A stretch of DNA of 64,000 nucleotides, taken from NCBI GenBank assembly GCA_022606425.2, contig JAHDVF020001468.1, forward strand, positions 806,001 through 870,000, written 5' to 3'. This DNA comes from Lepidostoma basale. Taxonomy: Eukaryota; Arthropoda; Insecta; Trichoptera; Lepidostomatidae. A program made the position numbers and the translations under genes. Under the pieces are notes generated by a model. The model did no database searches. It saw only the letters and a program-made list of their open reading frames with translations, and was not told the origin of the DNA. Below are positions 52,915 through 63,339 of this stretch, piece after piece. Position 1 is the first letter of the stretch. Each line of letters opens with the position of its first letter.

Positions 52915-53165
52915 TTTCTTTAACAATAATGTAAAACTCCATATTAAATAATTAACACGAATGAAAACGTCAATTTTCTAGAAGTTTTAATATATTATAT
53001 TCTATGGGAATGACATGTTTCGCCCTTCTAAGGCATTATCAAACATTTGATAATGCCTTAGAAGGGCGAAACATGTCATACATAAACATTTTAATAAAAC
53101 TCTATCATATCTATAATTTAATATGGAGTTTTACATCACCGTTCGATAAACCATAAATAAGTAAA
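52915..53165. repeat. Fold-back with two hammerhead-like arms (family F)
   Basis: Outer arms tgtaaaactccatattaaat and atttaatatggagttttaca. Inner arms: minus 53044-53012 and plus 53047-53077, each TTTGATAATGCCTTAGAAGG, GCGAAACATGTCAT. Stem II GCCTT AGA AGGGC (one U-G), GAAAC, AT, GTC. The core is TTGATAA instead of CTGATGA. A two-base stem I (AT/AT) is possible. Confidence 0.65.
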
Positions 53166-53189
53166 ATAATCAGCGATCCTTAGATGGTT

Positions 53190-53400
53190 TGGATATATTT
53201 ATTGTTTCTTGAACAATCATGTAAACTCCATATCAAATAATTTATATGAATGAAAACGTCTGTCTTCAATGAATTTTATTTAAATTTAGGTGTAAAAATC
53301 ATAATACCCTTACCATACGAATAAACATAAACATCTATGTTTCTAATTCCCAAATATAATAAAACTTCTAGAAAGCTGACGTTTTCATTCGTATTAATTA
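53190..53400. repeat. Family F outer arms without ribozyme-like centre
   Basis: tattgtttcttgaacaatca, tgaatgaaaacgtctgtctt on the left and aaaacttctagaaagctgac, gttttcattcgtattaatta on the right, with unrelated sequence in between. Confidence 0.55.
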
Positions 53401-53479
53401 TTAGTTTGTTAGTTAGTTAGTTAGTTACAATGAACTCAATAAGAAATTTCAATTATAAGCATTAATAAATATGTACGAG

Positions 53480-53752
53480 ATGTCGTAGGAGAGTACCCGA
53501 TAGTGCTCCGATGTCAATAAACTCAATTTGCGTGTGGTATTCGATTTCGTGAAGCAAGTCGAAAAGTTGGACAGAAAAAGTGAACGTGCAACGTTAACCT
53601 TGGTTGGTAATGATACGCTAACCGGCTCCTTTCGAGATGTGTGTCACTCCAATTCTTGCAGCGCCAGCGGCCGGCGCGGCGTTTGGTAATCACTCCTCCC
53701 GGAGATCTGTACGTGTGCAAGGATGCCGCACACGACACGCGTCAGATCGATG
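53480..53752 (+). other. GC-rich island, weak first-exon candidate
   Basis: Non-repetitive, GC-rich for this window (gcgccagcggccggcgcggc at 53662). An ATG at 53724 reads MPHTTRVRSM and then GTAGGT (53754) or, four bases later, GTGACT as possible donors, giving phase 0 or 1, not phase 2 as in the other two candidates. Promoter or exon status is speculative. Confidence 0.25.
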
Positions 53753-53894
53753 GTAGGTGACTACTGTTACTTCAACGGAATGAATTGTGTTTGGAATTAG
53801 CAGTCAATTCAGTCATCTGGAATTAGCTGTTCTTATGTATTTTTACACGTTTAATCCGTTTAATTTTTATTCCAGTCCTCTTCTTCTTCTTCCT

Positions 53895-54025
53895 CTGATC
53901 TCTCCACTAGACATAGACATAGAAGGGGTACCCACCGCTTACCCGAGGCTGTTATAGGGCGCAGCAACCCCCTTTCGTCAGCCTCGCTCATTCACTTCCT
54001 AGGCCCGCCCCCCGTCCATCCGGGA
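53895..54025 (-). repeat. GC-rich dispersed repeat (inverse copy of 50335-50450)
   Basis: ctctccactagacatagaca, accgcttacccgaggctgtt, cgcccccccgtccatccg-type end. An upstream cctcttcttcttcttcctct run could be a GAA-type tail of a minus-strand element. Confidence 0.55.
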
Positions 54026-54234
54026 CTAACATTAATTAATTGTTATTTCATTTACGAAAATCAAAGAGACACCAGGCCACATTTAAGCTACTCTTTTTCC
54101 CCCCTTCTATGCCCCGCACTTACAAACACAAACACATGGTATATACAGCTAATACAATTATCTTATCTGTAAAAGAATAAAAAGCAAAAATCTTTAAATT
54201 AATAGTGAAAGGAAGGCAGCACAGTTTTATTTTT

Positions 54235-54480
54235 TGATCTCTCACAGTTTTCTGATCTCACCACTGCTGGATTTATGCCTCTTCCAAACGTTTTCATTCC
54301 TTTATGTCACTCGCTTTTCTCACAATACTACGTCGTCCATTTCTTCTATGGCCTTCCGACACCTTTTTTTATTTACACACGGTATTATTTTAATTAATCT
54401 GGGTGTCCACCTATTACTACGTTTCGCTGCGTGTCTTCCCCATTGCCATTTTAATATAGCTGTATAATCTATGAAATCGA
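54235..54480 (-). pseudogene. Degenerate RTE-type C-terminal fragment
   Basis: ctcaccactgctggatttat, gcctcttccaaacgttttca, ttctatggccttccgacacc, cccattgccattttaatata. Same block order as 1286-1560. Confidence 0.6.
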
Positions 54481-54494
54481 CTATTTATCCCAAA

Positions 54495-55000
54495 ATAATC
54501 ATTAAATACAGTATGTGTCTACAAGTTTTTGTATACATTAAAAAAAATGTATTAAAACTGGTCAAAGATAAAAGCATATAAAAATTGGAGAGTTTTCTCC
54601 AGGCGTTGTCTAGTAATGTGTGATAATTGGGTTGATATCCTTTCACATTACATTAATAAAGATTTTCTGCTTAATGATTACATCTAATCTCAATAGATGG
54701 CGCTATTGTAGATTGAACTAAAATATGTGAAGTGTTTCTCAACATGGTAACATATACCTATACAACTTTCAAAAATAATTGTCAGACGTGGTGTTCGTAA
54801 GAAGGGCGGAATGGGGAATGTTGTATTACATAAAGCGATCGCTTAACCCAACCAATGACATGTCATTAGTCCTGTAAACGCCTCGACCACCATATTCTGT
54901 TTCCAAATAATTTACATCTTCGTCTCTATTGAGATACAATTAATTCTTAATGATTAACCCCTAATGAGTAAAATCCAGTTTGTTTACAAGTTACTTAAAA
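54495..55000 (+). repeat. Non-autonomous element R (longest copy)
   Basis: From gtctacaagtttttgtatac through ctttcacattacattaataa, caatagatggcgctattgta, gattgaactaaaatatgtga, cagacgtggtgttcgtaaga, gcgatcgcttaacccaacca, attgagatacaattaattct to ccagtttgtttacaag. The terminal motif gtctacaag-tttgtatacatta recurs at both ends in direct orientation. Confidence 0.7.
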
Positions 55001-55340
55001 AAAAAAATTAAATAAACATTTACTAAGAAATAACACAATATCCGATACGATTTAAATCACGGTGAGTGGCCAGCTTAAATAATTAACTTGTCTCGCCTCT
55101 TTTGCCTTACGTGACCGTTCTAATATTTATTTCCATTACAAAATTTGCAATCAACTGTACGTGGGTTGTACATTCATACTCTACCGTAAAAAAATATGAC
55201 AATTTTATTAAGAAAATAAAATGATCCACCCAACTGTGACATAAATACGAAGTGGCTAAAATGACATTCAAAGCCACATTGAACGCTTAGTGCTAACCTG
55301 GGTGATAATTTTTTTCACTATAGAATAGACAGATTTCACA
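55001..55340. other. Unassigned stretch
   Basis: No recognised feature. Confidence 0.3.
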
Positions 55341-56013
55341 CAGTGGCGGTACTCCCATAGAAGCCCAGAAACCCGGCTTGCGTAAGAAATTTTGAATCAA
55401 AACCCCCCAATCTAAGAAGCGTTCCCCGCATAAACCAACAATCCACCAAATCTTCTTCTTCTTCTTCTTCTTAGCTTATCGCCGTCCACTCCTGGACGAA
55501 AGCCTCCTCCATGTCCCTTCATGTCGATCTCTCCTGCGCAGTCTGCATCCATAGCACCCCAGAGTATCGTTCCAGGTCATCCCTCCACCTCATTTGTGGT
55601 CTTCATACTCTTCTCGTGTCTTTCGGTCTCCAATTCAGCAGTCTTTTGGTCCATCTTTCGTCTGCAGCTCTAGCGACATGCCCTGCCCATTTCCACTTTA
55701 AAGTCGTCACCCAGTGGATCACGTCTGTGACTCTTGTTTTATCCCTCACCGTTTTGTTCCTGACAGGCCTAGCATGGCTCTCTCCATCGTTCGCTGCATC
55801 ACTCTTAGTGTCTCTGCACTGTGCTTTGTCAGAGTGGCAGTTTCAAGACCATATTTACTTACTGGCAGGCACAAGCTTCATACACTTTCCTCTTCAAGTT
55901 GATGGGCGTTTTTTTAGCCACAAGAGTTGAACCTCTGTAAGCCAGAAGAGGTTTCGATTCAAAATTTCTTACCCAAGCCGGGCTTATGAGCTTCTATGGG
56001 AGTACCGCCAATG
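55341..56013. mobile_element. hAT-like element with long TIRs, carrying other repeats
   Basis: Left CAGTGGCGGTACTCCCATAG, AAGC; right read inward CATTGGCGGTACTCCCATAG, AAGC. The similarity continues for about 60 bp (gtaagaaattttgaatc on both arms). ATTTCACA (55333-55340) and ATTTCACG (56014-56021) are the 8-bp duplication with one change. Inside: fragments of the TCCAAG-tail repeat (55410-55455 and 55915-55945) that flank an RTE-type tail. Confidence 0.88.
55455..55910 (-). pseudogene. RTE-type C-terminus, GAA tail, inside a hAT element
   Basis: Tail aagaagaagaagaagaag at 55455-55473. The minus strand then carries blocks equivalent to WMQTAQDRSTWRDMEEAFVQ, the WDDDLERYSG-like region, the WKWAGHVARAADERWTK-like region, and MMQRTMERAMLG near 55790. 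Frames are broken in places. Confidence 0.75.
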
Positions 56014-56098
56014 ATTTCACGCGATAGTACGCTAATTGTTTTGTTGAGTTTTTTTTTCATGAGAACGAAGCTATAAGTACCAAGCAAGGTTTCTTAGA
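56014..56098. other. Spacer between hAT and MITE
   Basis: Contains the right-hand 8-bp target duplication and short AT-rich sequence. Confidence 0.5.
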
Positions 56099-56260
56099 GT
56101 ACGGCCACACAGGAGTGCCAGAGTAGGAGTCAAGATGAACACTTGGCGAACCAACGTATGGCGTACTATGGGACCGGCCGCATTATACGCTTCGCCACAG
56201 CGCGTGATCACAAGCCACCTGTGTCTTGACTCCTACTCTGGCACTCGAGTGTGGCCGTAC
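56099..56260. mobile_element. MITE with 37-bp terminal inverted repeats
   Basis: Starts GTACGGCCACACAGGAGTGC; the right end read inward starts GTACGGCCACACTCGAGTGC. The repeats run 37 bp with three mismatches in one short block. Total 162 bp, centre GC-rich (ggaccggccgc). GTAC is itself palindromic, so the exact end and target duplication are unclear. Confidence 0.85.
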
Positions 56261-56682
56261 CCTTACTGTAAGGTGGTTTCACTCTTAAAAAAATGCAACT
56301 TTAGATATATCAAGACTGATAGTAATTGCGAATGGCGTCGAAGCTGACGAAGCTTTGGGTAAGCGGAGAGAGCCCTTTATGATTCGGCCATATAAAAAAG
56401 TACTTGGGGCACCGATTTCTTTAAAAGAAATTAAAACATGGATCCATTCGGTCGATGCACCACACCAAACTATGCACTTAATGTAGATGTAACTTTCGCT
56501 TAAAATAAAGCTATTTAATCGAAAATCTTCTTCTTCTCTTTAGCAAATTGTGGGTGTAATCGGATTTTGCTTTAAAAATATATGATAATTAGATGGTTTT
56601 TGTTCGTTGTTCACTTGTACAAATTAATCTTTACGAAAAAAAAAACATTTATATTTAGAAAAGTTTCAACGAACAACTAACT
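56261..56682. other. Unassigned stretch
   Basis: No recognised features. Confidence 0.3.
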
Positions 56683-56945
56683 AACTAACTAACCATCACG
56701 CCGTCTCCCTAAAGGGGTAGGCAGAAAGAATGGACTGCCACACTTTTCTTTCCTGACATATTTCTCTCGTTTCCTCAACATTCATACATCGTGTCATGCA
56801 CGCGCGTCGATTTCTCTGACTCTTCACATGGCCGACATTCAATATTTTATTTATTTGATCGTGCCAGGTTTTCCTCGGTCTTCCTCTATTTCTGATTCCA
56901 TTTACATCGTTAACACATATTTTTTTTACCATTCATTCAGCGTTC
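56683..56945 (-). pseudogene. TTAG-tail retroelement 3' end
   Basis: Minus frame: MVKKICVNDVNGIRNRGRPR, KTWHDQINKILNVGHVKSQR, NRRACMTRCMNVEETREICQ, then WQSILSAYPFRETA, stop; four TTAG units at 56676-56694. Intact over 78 codons; closest to 34945-36058 and 62395-62990. Confidence 0.85.
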
Positions 56946-57239
56946 TTCTATTATAAAATAAGTAAAGTGTGTGGAATTATATTTTTGTTGCACGAGGAAC
57001 ACTTTGCGTAATATTTGATAATGTTTTCTGGATCTTTCGAGCGAAAAAAGTTTCCATTTCGTTTGATACGTGTATTGCCCAGGCCATACACAAGTACTAT
57101 GGTAAAGATAATTTCAACACAATCATTTCATAAGTACGTTTCTCTAGTATTAGAATACAATATGCAATGTCTATTAATAGCAACTGTGAATTGTTATTTT
57201 TTATTTTTATACCATAAATTACATTAAAATTGTCTAGAC

Positions 57240-58275
57240 CACTGGTCGGCAAACTGCGACTCGCGAGCCATCTGCGGATCTTTAGCTAGTTGAGTGCGGT
57301 TCTTGGCGAAGGGCATTTTTAAAATATTTTTTTATTTTATATTGTAGTATTTGAGAAGAAATTTCAATCAGTCTTATTTATGATAACCAGAAATCGTGCA
57401 TGAAATTAGAAATTGCAATAAAAATTCTTATTTTCCAAAAAAAATTAAGGAAATGTAGAGACATTGATTACTTTAAACGTGAATTTTTTTTTAATTTTAA
57501 TAATGCAATTGTTACAGCTGTCAATAACTAAGATAAAATCTAGTTGAACATAGTCTTCTTCTTCTTTCGCCTAGCCATTTCCCATTATGTTCCGTTAAGT
57601 CTCCAACTTTGAAATGAAATAAAACAACCTGTCTAAGTGATATTGCCCCCTTTTTTGACCTTACGTTCCTTTGACATACAGGCACTGTTTCATCGATCAC
57701 CGATCCGGTTATCTCAAATTTATGCATTAAACAATGTATTGTGGACTCTGCAGGACGGCCATGAATACCATAAATTGGCGAACAGAGCACTGATTTTGAT
57801 AATAATTTTTAACAATTTCAACGCGTTGTTGAAGCGTGTAGCATCCCATGGTGAAAGGTTAAGACTAAATAAATATTCCATTAAAATTAGCTATCACTTT
57901 ACCTCAACGGCTTGTATACGCTGTCAAAGTTTGAGCGTCCCTATTGAAAAACTCTTTGACCATCAGGATACACTACCTGTAGCAAAGCAACGGAAGTGAT
58001 TTAGACGAAATCATATTCCATAATGTCATTGAATGTCCTTTAAAGTGTAAAAAAAATTGTCAATTTCAATATGACAGGTTATTTTATTTCATTTCAAAGT
58101 TCAAGCGCTCTTAATGAAAAAGCCGATATTAATAGTCCCTTCAGCTCACGTGGCCGCTCCATCGCAGACGACGTTCCCTAGAGTTTCCGCTATAGTTTTT
58201 AATAGTGAGTCCAGTTTTAACCTACTCCAAAAACAGTAAACTTGGCACATTTAGCTATTGAGTTTGCCGACACTG
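57240..58275. mobile_element. hAT (Charlie-like ends) element, 1.04 kb
   Basis: Left CACTGGTCGGCAAACTGCGA, CTCGCGAGCC; right read inward CAGTGTCGGCAAACTCAATA. CAG-GGTCGGCAAACT followed by GCGGCTCGCGAGCC is the well-known end of Charlie-type hAT elements. GTCTAGAC (57232-57239) and GTCTAAAC (58276-58283) are the 8-bp duplication with one difference. A mariner fragment lies inside. Confidence 0.88.
57641..57790 (-). pseudogene. Mariner-type helix-turn-helix fragment inside a hAT element
   Basis: Minus strand: YGIHGRPAESTIHCLMHKFE, ITGSVIDETVPVCQRNVRS. This resembles the second half of the N-terminal helix-turn-helix (DUF4817-like) and linker of insect mariner transposases. A nearby ttcttcttctttcgcctagc (57556) could be a separate tail. 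Confidence 0.6.
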
Positions 58276-58283
58276 GTCTAAAC

Positions 58284-58595
58284 GAAACATGTTTAATGTC
58301 TGGTTTTGGATACTATGTTAGTGTTTGTAATTTGATTTCTATGAAACTTTTTAGATGTAGACGAGGTACATTGTTTAATTTTGTCCTCCATAATAAATTT
58401 AATAATACTCAACAAATATTAAATTTTCCTTATTCAAAATTACCTCGTACCTAAAAAAATTCGCTGTTCACCAAATAAATTTACTTTAATGTTATTGTTA
58501 TTGTTATTATCAAAACATGGACATTTTTAAAAGTTTTTGGGTTTTTCGTATCAAAATTTAATCCCATATATTAAAGTAAGATATTTCCTCGTAAA
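58284..58595. other. Unassigned AT-rich stretch
   Basis: ttattgttattgttattatc near 58490; no gene. Confidence 0.35.
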
Positions 58596-58720
58596 CTAAC
58601 TAACTAACCATCACGCCGTCTCCCCGAAAGGGTAGGCAGAAAGAATGGACTGTCACACTTTAACGGATGCGGCACTCCATCCTTCTCTTTTCGCCCCGCG
58701 GGAGACGCGGTGTGATCGGT
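58596..58720 (-). repeat. SINE-like element sharing the TTAG LINE tail (copy 4, truncated)
   Basis: ctaactaactaaccatcacg, ccgtctccccgaaagggtag, tttaacggatgcggcactcc, atccttctcttttcgccccg, cgggagacgcggtgtgat. The head before the hairpin is missing. Confidence 0.75.
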
Positions 58721-58744
58721 TGCTATTTCATATACGTGACGGTG

Positions 58745-58915
58745 TGATATTTCCTCGTAATATTACAAATTCAATTGGAGTTCTAATGCCAACCTTTAAA
58801 TATAGAAGTAATTCTTGGAGCCGGCAAAATGAAGATGAGAGTAGGATAGACGTTTTAGAAATGACATCACAAAGAAAAATTAAATGTATCACAATATGAA
58901 AGAATAGTAAACGAA
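58745..58915 (+). pseudogene. Degenerate retroelement fragment (TTAG-related)
   Basis: Plus strand: GVLMPTFKYRSNSWSRQNED, ESRIDVLEMTSQRKIK. This is the PTLMYGSEAWNWQRKDESRI-NAVEMRSLRR region, poorly conserved. Confidence 0.55.
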
Positions 58916-58999
58916 GAAATCAGAATATTATAAAAAATAAATTTAACGTCAAGTCAAATCTTTGATTTATTTTCTTTGTTGTAAGTAATTACCTGAACC

Positions 59000-59190
59000 C
59001 CAATAAGAACTTTAAATTATTATTTTTAATTGATTCATAATATTTGTTATAACAAAAACATAAACGTTCCAAAATAAATCTTTATAACATCTGTCAGATC
59101 ATGTAAACAATTTTATACTATTTTTAAAAAATGTATCTTTCTAATATGTATCACTGAAGAAGGACTGTTTGTCCGAAACATGTCTATGAA
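59000..59190 (+). repeat. Hammerhead-like family E unit (uninterrupted)
   Basis: At 59154-59184: CTGAAGA, stem II GGAC TGTTT GTCC, GAAAC, AT, GTC. All core positions match. Stem I: ATGTATC before the core, TATGAA after, so the pairing seen in the copy at 5141/5420 (ATGTATC/GATACAT) is mostly lost here. The upstream part (ttgttataacaaaaacataa, gttccaaaataaatctttat) matches 4773-4815 and 5086-5150. Confidence 0.7.
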
Positions 59191-59559
59191 TTTTTATTTT
59201 TTTTAATATTTTAATATTACAACACTTACTGTATATACCAAGTATATAAAAAGGAAAAAGAGAAATATATATACTCGTATATATAAATAATTTATATAGT
59301 TTACGATTTTCAAAATACCAAACACAGTACGAATAATCAATGAGAATAGTGTGATTGGTGGAATAAATCTGTGCGTACATATTGTGGGATTATTTATATC
59401 AATTATGTGGTATTGTACGCGGTTTGGTAATCGTAAAAAATACAGAATGATCGTGACTTTGAAAGGTCAAACTTGAGAGCTGTTAATTGCTTATCGTATC
59501 TTAAATCATTTAATATAATCCTTTGTACGATATTCACCTACACATCTCTCATCTGGGGT
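59191..59559. other. Unassigned AT-rich stretch
   Basis: No recognised features. Confidence 0.35.
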
Positions 59560-59665
59560 TATGGTCGTATAAACCAACAACCCATGTTCCCATCTGACGT
59601 AAAATGTATAACCGGAAGAGCTGAACCTCCATATGCCAGGAGATCCAAATCCAAATCCTTTCCTA
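59560..59665 (+). repeat. Short interspersed repeat, TCCAAG tail (copy 5)
   Basis: ggtcgtataaaccaacaacc, catctgacgtaaaatgtata, gaagagctgaacctccatat, gccaggagatccaaatccaa. Confidence 0.55.
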
Positions 59666-60399
59666 CAACAATCCGGAAACGTCCAGTTTCATGACGCCTG
59701 GTTTTATCAATGTCAAAAGAATCCTCAACTTAAAAAATAACCTCCCTTTCGTTATAATGTATTTTTATAACCATGACAAGTTAATGTATCTAGTTTCAGA
59801 AATAAACGGATTAAGCCTTTTTTAAATAATCACTTACATCCGGGTTTTGGACAAAGATCTAAAACTATTTGCAACCCGTGAAATATTCACGGAAGTAAAG
59901 ATTTTTTACACTTAAAACTTGGTTCACTGTAAAATCTTAACCGGTAATTAAATTTAAAATTTTAATGTAAATCTTTTAGTTTTTTCACACACGTTAAAAT
60001 ATTCACAATTAAAAATGCCATTTTTTTCCTTTTGTTTACTACACTACTGTCGTACAACAAAAATCAGAACAAATTTTAAAATAATCCATAAACGTTCTCG
60101 GGCATTCGCATCGTGTGCATTTCGAATTACTTTCGGAGAAAATCGAATGATTCCTCTTGTATTCAAAATATTATCGTATTCTTTCTTGTCGACATTAGGT
60201 TTTTGCCTATTTATATTATGATTTGATTGCCAATCGAGTATATGGTATACTGTATAATATCTGATCCTTTAAAAGCAATTAGAATTATATTACATCCAAA
60301 AAAACAAGTAAATAAATATACATTTCGCATTTTTTCTATGCGTATTTACTTAAATACCCATTTTTTTTATGTTACCCATTTTTTTTTATGTACAGAACA
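59666..60399. other. Unassigned AT-rich stretch
   Basis: No recognised features. Confidence 0.35.
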
Positions 60400-60600
60400 G
60401 GTCGTTTGTACCCAATTACTGTATACAATTTTTATTTTTTAGCTATTATATTGATTCTCGTGACATCGCCAATCTATCGCCGTTTTATTGTCACGTGAAT
60501 TCTACACTAGACCAAAGACAGTGTGACAATCACACTGCCATCGCCGGGAATCGAACCCAGGACCTTCGGCATGGAAACCACTCTGTGCATTTGACGCAAC
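60400..60600 (-). repeat. tRNA-derived SINE (copy 7)
   Basis: aggtcgtttgtacccaatta, ctgtatacaatttttatttt (3' end), tctatcgccgttttattgtc, acgtgaattctacactagac, gggaatcgaacccaggacct. The A-box end is truncated after ggcatgg. Confidence 0.8.
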
Positions 60601-61872
60601 ACAAACATTTATAAATTTATTATGTTTAACTATTATACAATATTTCTTTATCATTTTATTATTAAAATGGTAAAAACAGCTAAGAAAATGCCGACCCCAA
60701 AGCATATACAATAGTTTTTAGTTATATATAAAATATTTACCAGTTAAAGTTTACGTCTTATTGTTATTTGTGCTTCAATTCTACTACTCCATTCACTTTA
60801 TGTAATAAGTAAACAAAGGTGTAACTAAAGTAAACGATACTATTTATAGGCATGTATTTATTTAACGGCCAGACTGTATTTGAATGAATGCTTGACCCGT
60901 AAAGAGCACTCGACACCTGTTCATAAAACACTTTTCAGCAGAACAAGTTTTAGGACAAATAACCGTCGCGTTGCCATGTGGTCAATTGAGTTTCCACTGC
61001 CAATTTAAAGTTGATTTTCTTAAAACCTATGGACCCTAATATTATAAAAAAAATTGTAATCCTCCATTGAAGTGTTCTCAATATTTCGTAATAAAAAAAA
61101 GCAAAAAATTACTTCCTTCATCCCAAAAAAAAATATTTTCTAAGACTGCCCTCACCTTCATTCGTGTTAAGGTAGAATTTGTTTTGCTAATATTTACAAC
61201 TTTATCAAAAGTGACAAATACTTACTCGCTGTTTTGAACGTATTATAAATTATATCTTTGGCCTTTTTCATAGGTACGTAATAATACCGACTGTGGACGG
61301 AAACGCAGCACGCAACTTAATAATATCAGAACTGTGAAAATATTAACACTTTACCAAAAGGGACAAATATTAATACGTACTCGTTGTCTTGAACGTACTA
61401 TACATTTTGCCTAGGTGCCTTTATCATACGTAAAATCTCGTAAAGTCTCGCCCCGCCGGCCGCGGCGCGAGACAAGTTTATACTTGGTGTCCAGTTGCTC
61501 GTATGCTGTGACGCATTCCATATCAGAAATCGCATGGTTCCAGAAAAAATTTAATAATGATATGTTTTTCAAATAATCCATGTATGTTATAGATATCGAT
61601 CTATTCCTAATGAAATTCCCTACAAGATGACATAAATTAAATTTTGATTCATCGAGTCATATGCTTGATATTTAGATAAAGTTAGCGGTAAACTGAATTT
61701 ACCACATGGGAGCGAGCGTTTTGTTTTGAACACGGTACGTTAAGGGATAAACAGTTTTAATATCCATTGTACATAACAAATATACGCACAATAGCTATAC
61801 AACATTTGAAGGTTATTAAATAAACAAAAACGCCTAACGTAGGTACTCATGTAGCACCATATTTATTTTTAA
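60601..61872. other. Unassigned stretch
   Basis: Two similar blocks, ttactcgctgttttgaacgt at 61224 and cgtactcgttgtcttgaacg at 61375, each preceded by an aaaagtgacaaat or aaaagggacaaat block, suggest an old tandem duplication of about 155 bp. GC-rich patch gccggccgcggcgcgagaca at 61456. No gene. Confidence 0.45.
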
Positions 61873-62089
61873 GGGGTTTTGGCCAGTCAGAGGTATAAAC
61901 AAACAAGTATTTTGAACATAAAAAAATTATCAGTAATTTCATTTATTTTATAAAACCAACAATATAATATTATTATATTATGTTTTAACTTGATTTGACA
62001 TAAATTTGAAAAAAAAAATGTGAAGTTATCGTCATATTTGTTGGACCCTGTTACATAGGTGGTGCTTTGCGGTGACCATTATATTTTTT

Positions 62090-62220
62090 TTCAAATCAAA
62101 TCAGTCTATTAACTCAATAGACATCTATTAAGTACAGGTAAAATATTATAAAAATAAAACAAAGTACCAGGAACGCATTAGAGATGGTTCGACATTAGGA
62201 AGACAAGATACTTTCTAAAG
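62090..62220 (-). pseudogene. Jockey-like 3' untranslated fragment
   Basis: caaatcaaatcagtctatta, actcaatagacatctattaa, aacgcattagagatggttcg, acattaggaagacaagata match 21640-21765. Confidence 0.55.
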
Positions 62221-62394
62221 TCAATAGTATTATCAATAGTATCTTAAGTCAATTCGTCAAGTCAATAGTATCTAAAGTCAATTCTTACAGGTTTTCAAGG
62301 AAAAATGCAACAGTAAATTGTTTATAAAAAATAGAAGTTCTTAAAAAGAAAAGAAAATCCTTCGATCAGGCACTAGATTAACTATTAAAATATT

Positions 62395-62990
62395 AAACTA
62401 ACTAACTAACTAACCATCACGCCGTCTCCCCGAAGGGGTAGGCAGAAAGAATGGACTGCCACACATTTCTTTCCTGACATATTTCTCTCGCTTCCTCAAC
62501 ATTCATACATCGTGTCATGCACGCGCGTCGATTTCTCTGACTTCTCACATGGCCGACATTCAATATTTGATTTATTTGATCGTGCCACGTTTTCCTCGGT
62601 CTTCCTCTATTTCTGGTTCCATTTACATCATTAACATATAATTTTTTTACCATTCGTTCTTTATTCATTCTTTCAAGATGTCCAAACCATCTTAATGATC
62701 CTTTCATTATTTTGTTCATGACACCATCATTCGCACCGCATTCACTTCTTATATTTTCATTCGGCACTCTATCATACACAGAGTATCCACACATTCTTCT
62801 AAGAGATCTCATTTCAACTGCATTTATTCTACTTTCATCCTTCTTTTGCCAGTTCCATGCTTCGCTTCCATACATAAGGGTGGGTAGAAAAACACCATTG
62901 TGCACTGCCATTCTAGCTTTTTTGATAGGTTTTTGTTTGCGATGACAACTTTAAGTGCACCATTCATTTTGTTGCCTGCCCCAATTAAAA
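62395..62990 (-). pseudogene. TTAG-tail retroelement C-terminus, open frame
   Basis: Minus open frame of 164 codons from 62911: MAVHNGVFLPTLMYGSEAWN, WQKKDESRINAVEMRSLRRM, CGYSVYDRVPNENIRSECGA, RWFGHLERMNKERMVKK, RGRPRKTWHDQINQILNVGH, WQSILSAYPFGETA, then four TTAG units at 62395-62412. Upstream (62945-62990) KVVIANKNLS-like codons are out of frame. Nearly identical to 35550-36058; a young insertion inside the piggyBac-like element. Confidence 0.9.
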
Positions 62991-63144
62991 TATTATATCA
63001 TAATATAATATGTTTTTTTTATTTGAATGAATGAATGAAGAACAGGGTCCAACAAATATGGCGATAACTTCGTATTTTTTCAAATTTGGGTCAAATCAAG
63101 TTTAAATTGTTGGTTTTATAAAATAAATTAAATTACTGACTTGC

Positions 63145-63330
63145 TAAGAATTGATTGTATCTCAATAGAGACGAAGATGTTAATTGTTTTTTTGGAAACA
63201 GAATATGGTAGTCGAGGCGTTTACAGAACTTATGACCTGTCATTGGTTGGGTTAAGCGATCGCTTTATGTTAACAACATTCCCCATTCCGCCCTTCTTAC
63301 GAACACCACATCTGACAAATTTTTGGAAGA
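63145..63330 (-). repeat. Non-autonomous element R (copy 4, interrupted)
   Basis: attgattgtatctcaataga, gttggggttaag-type block, catgttaacaacattcccca, ttccgcccttcttacgaaca, ccacatctgacaaatttttg. It continues at 63836-63880 (gttattagttcaatctacac, tagcgccatct) after the RTE insertion. Confidence 0.7.
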
Positions 63331-63339
63331 AGGAAGGAC

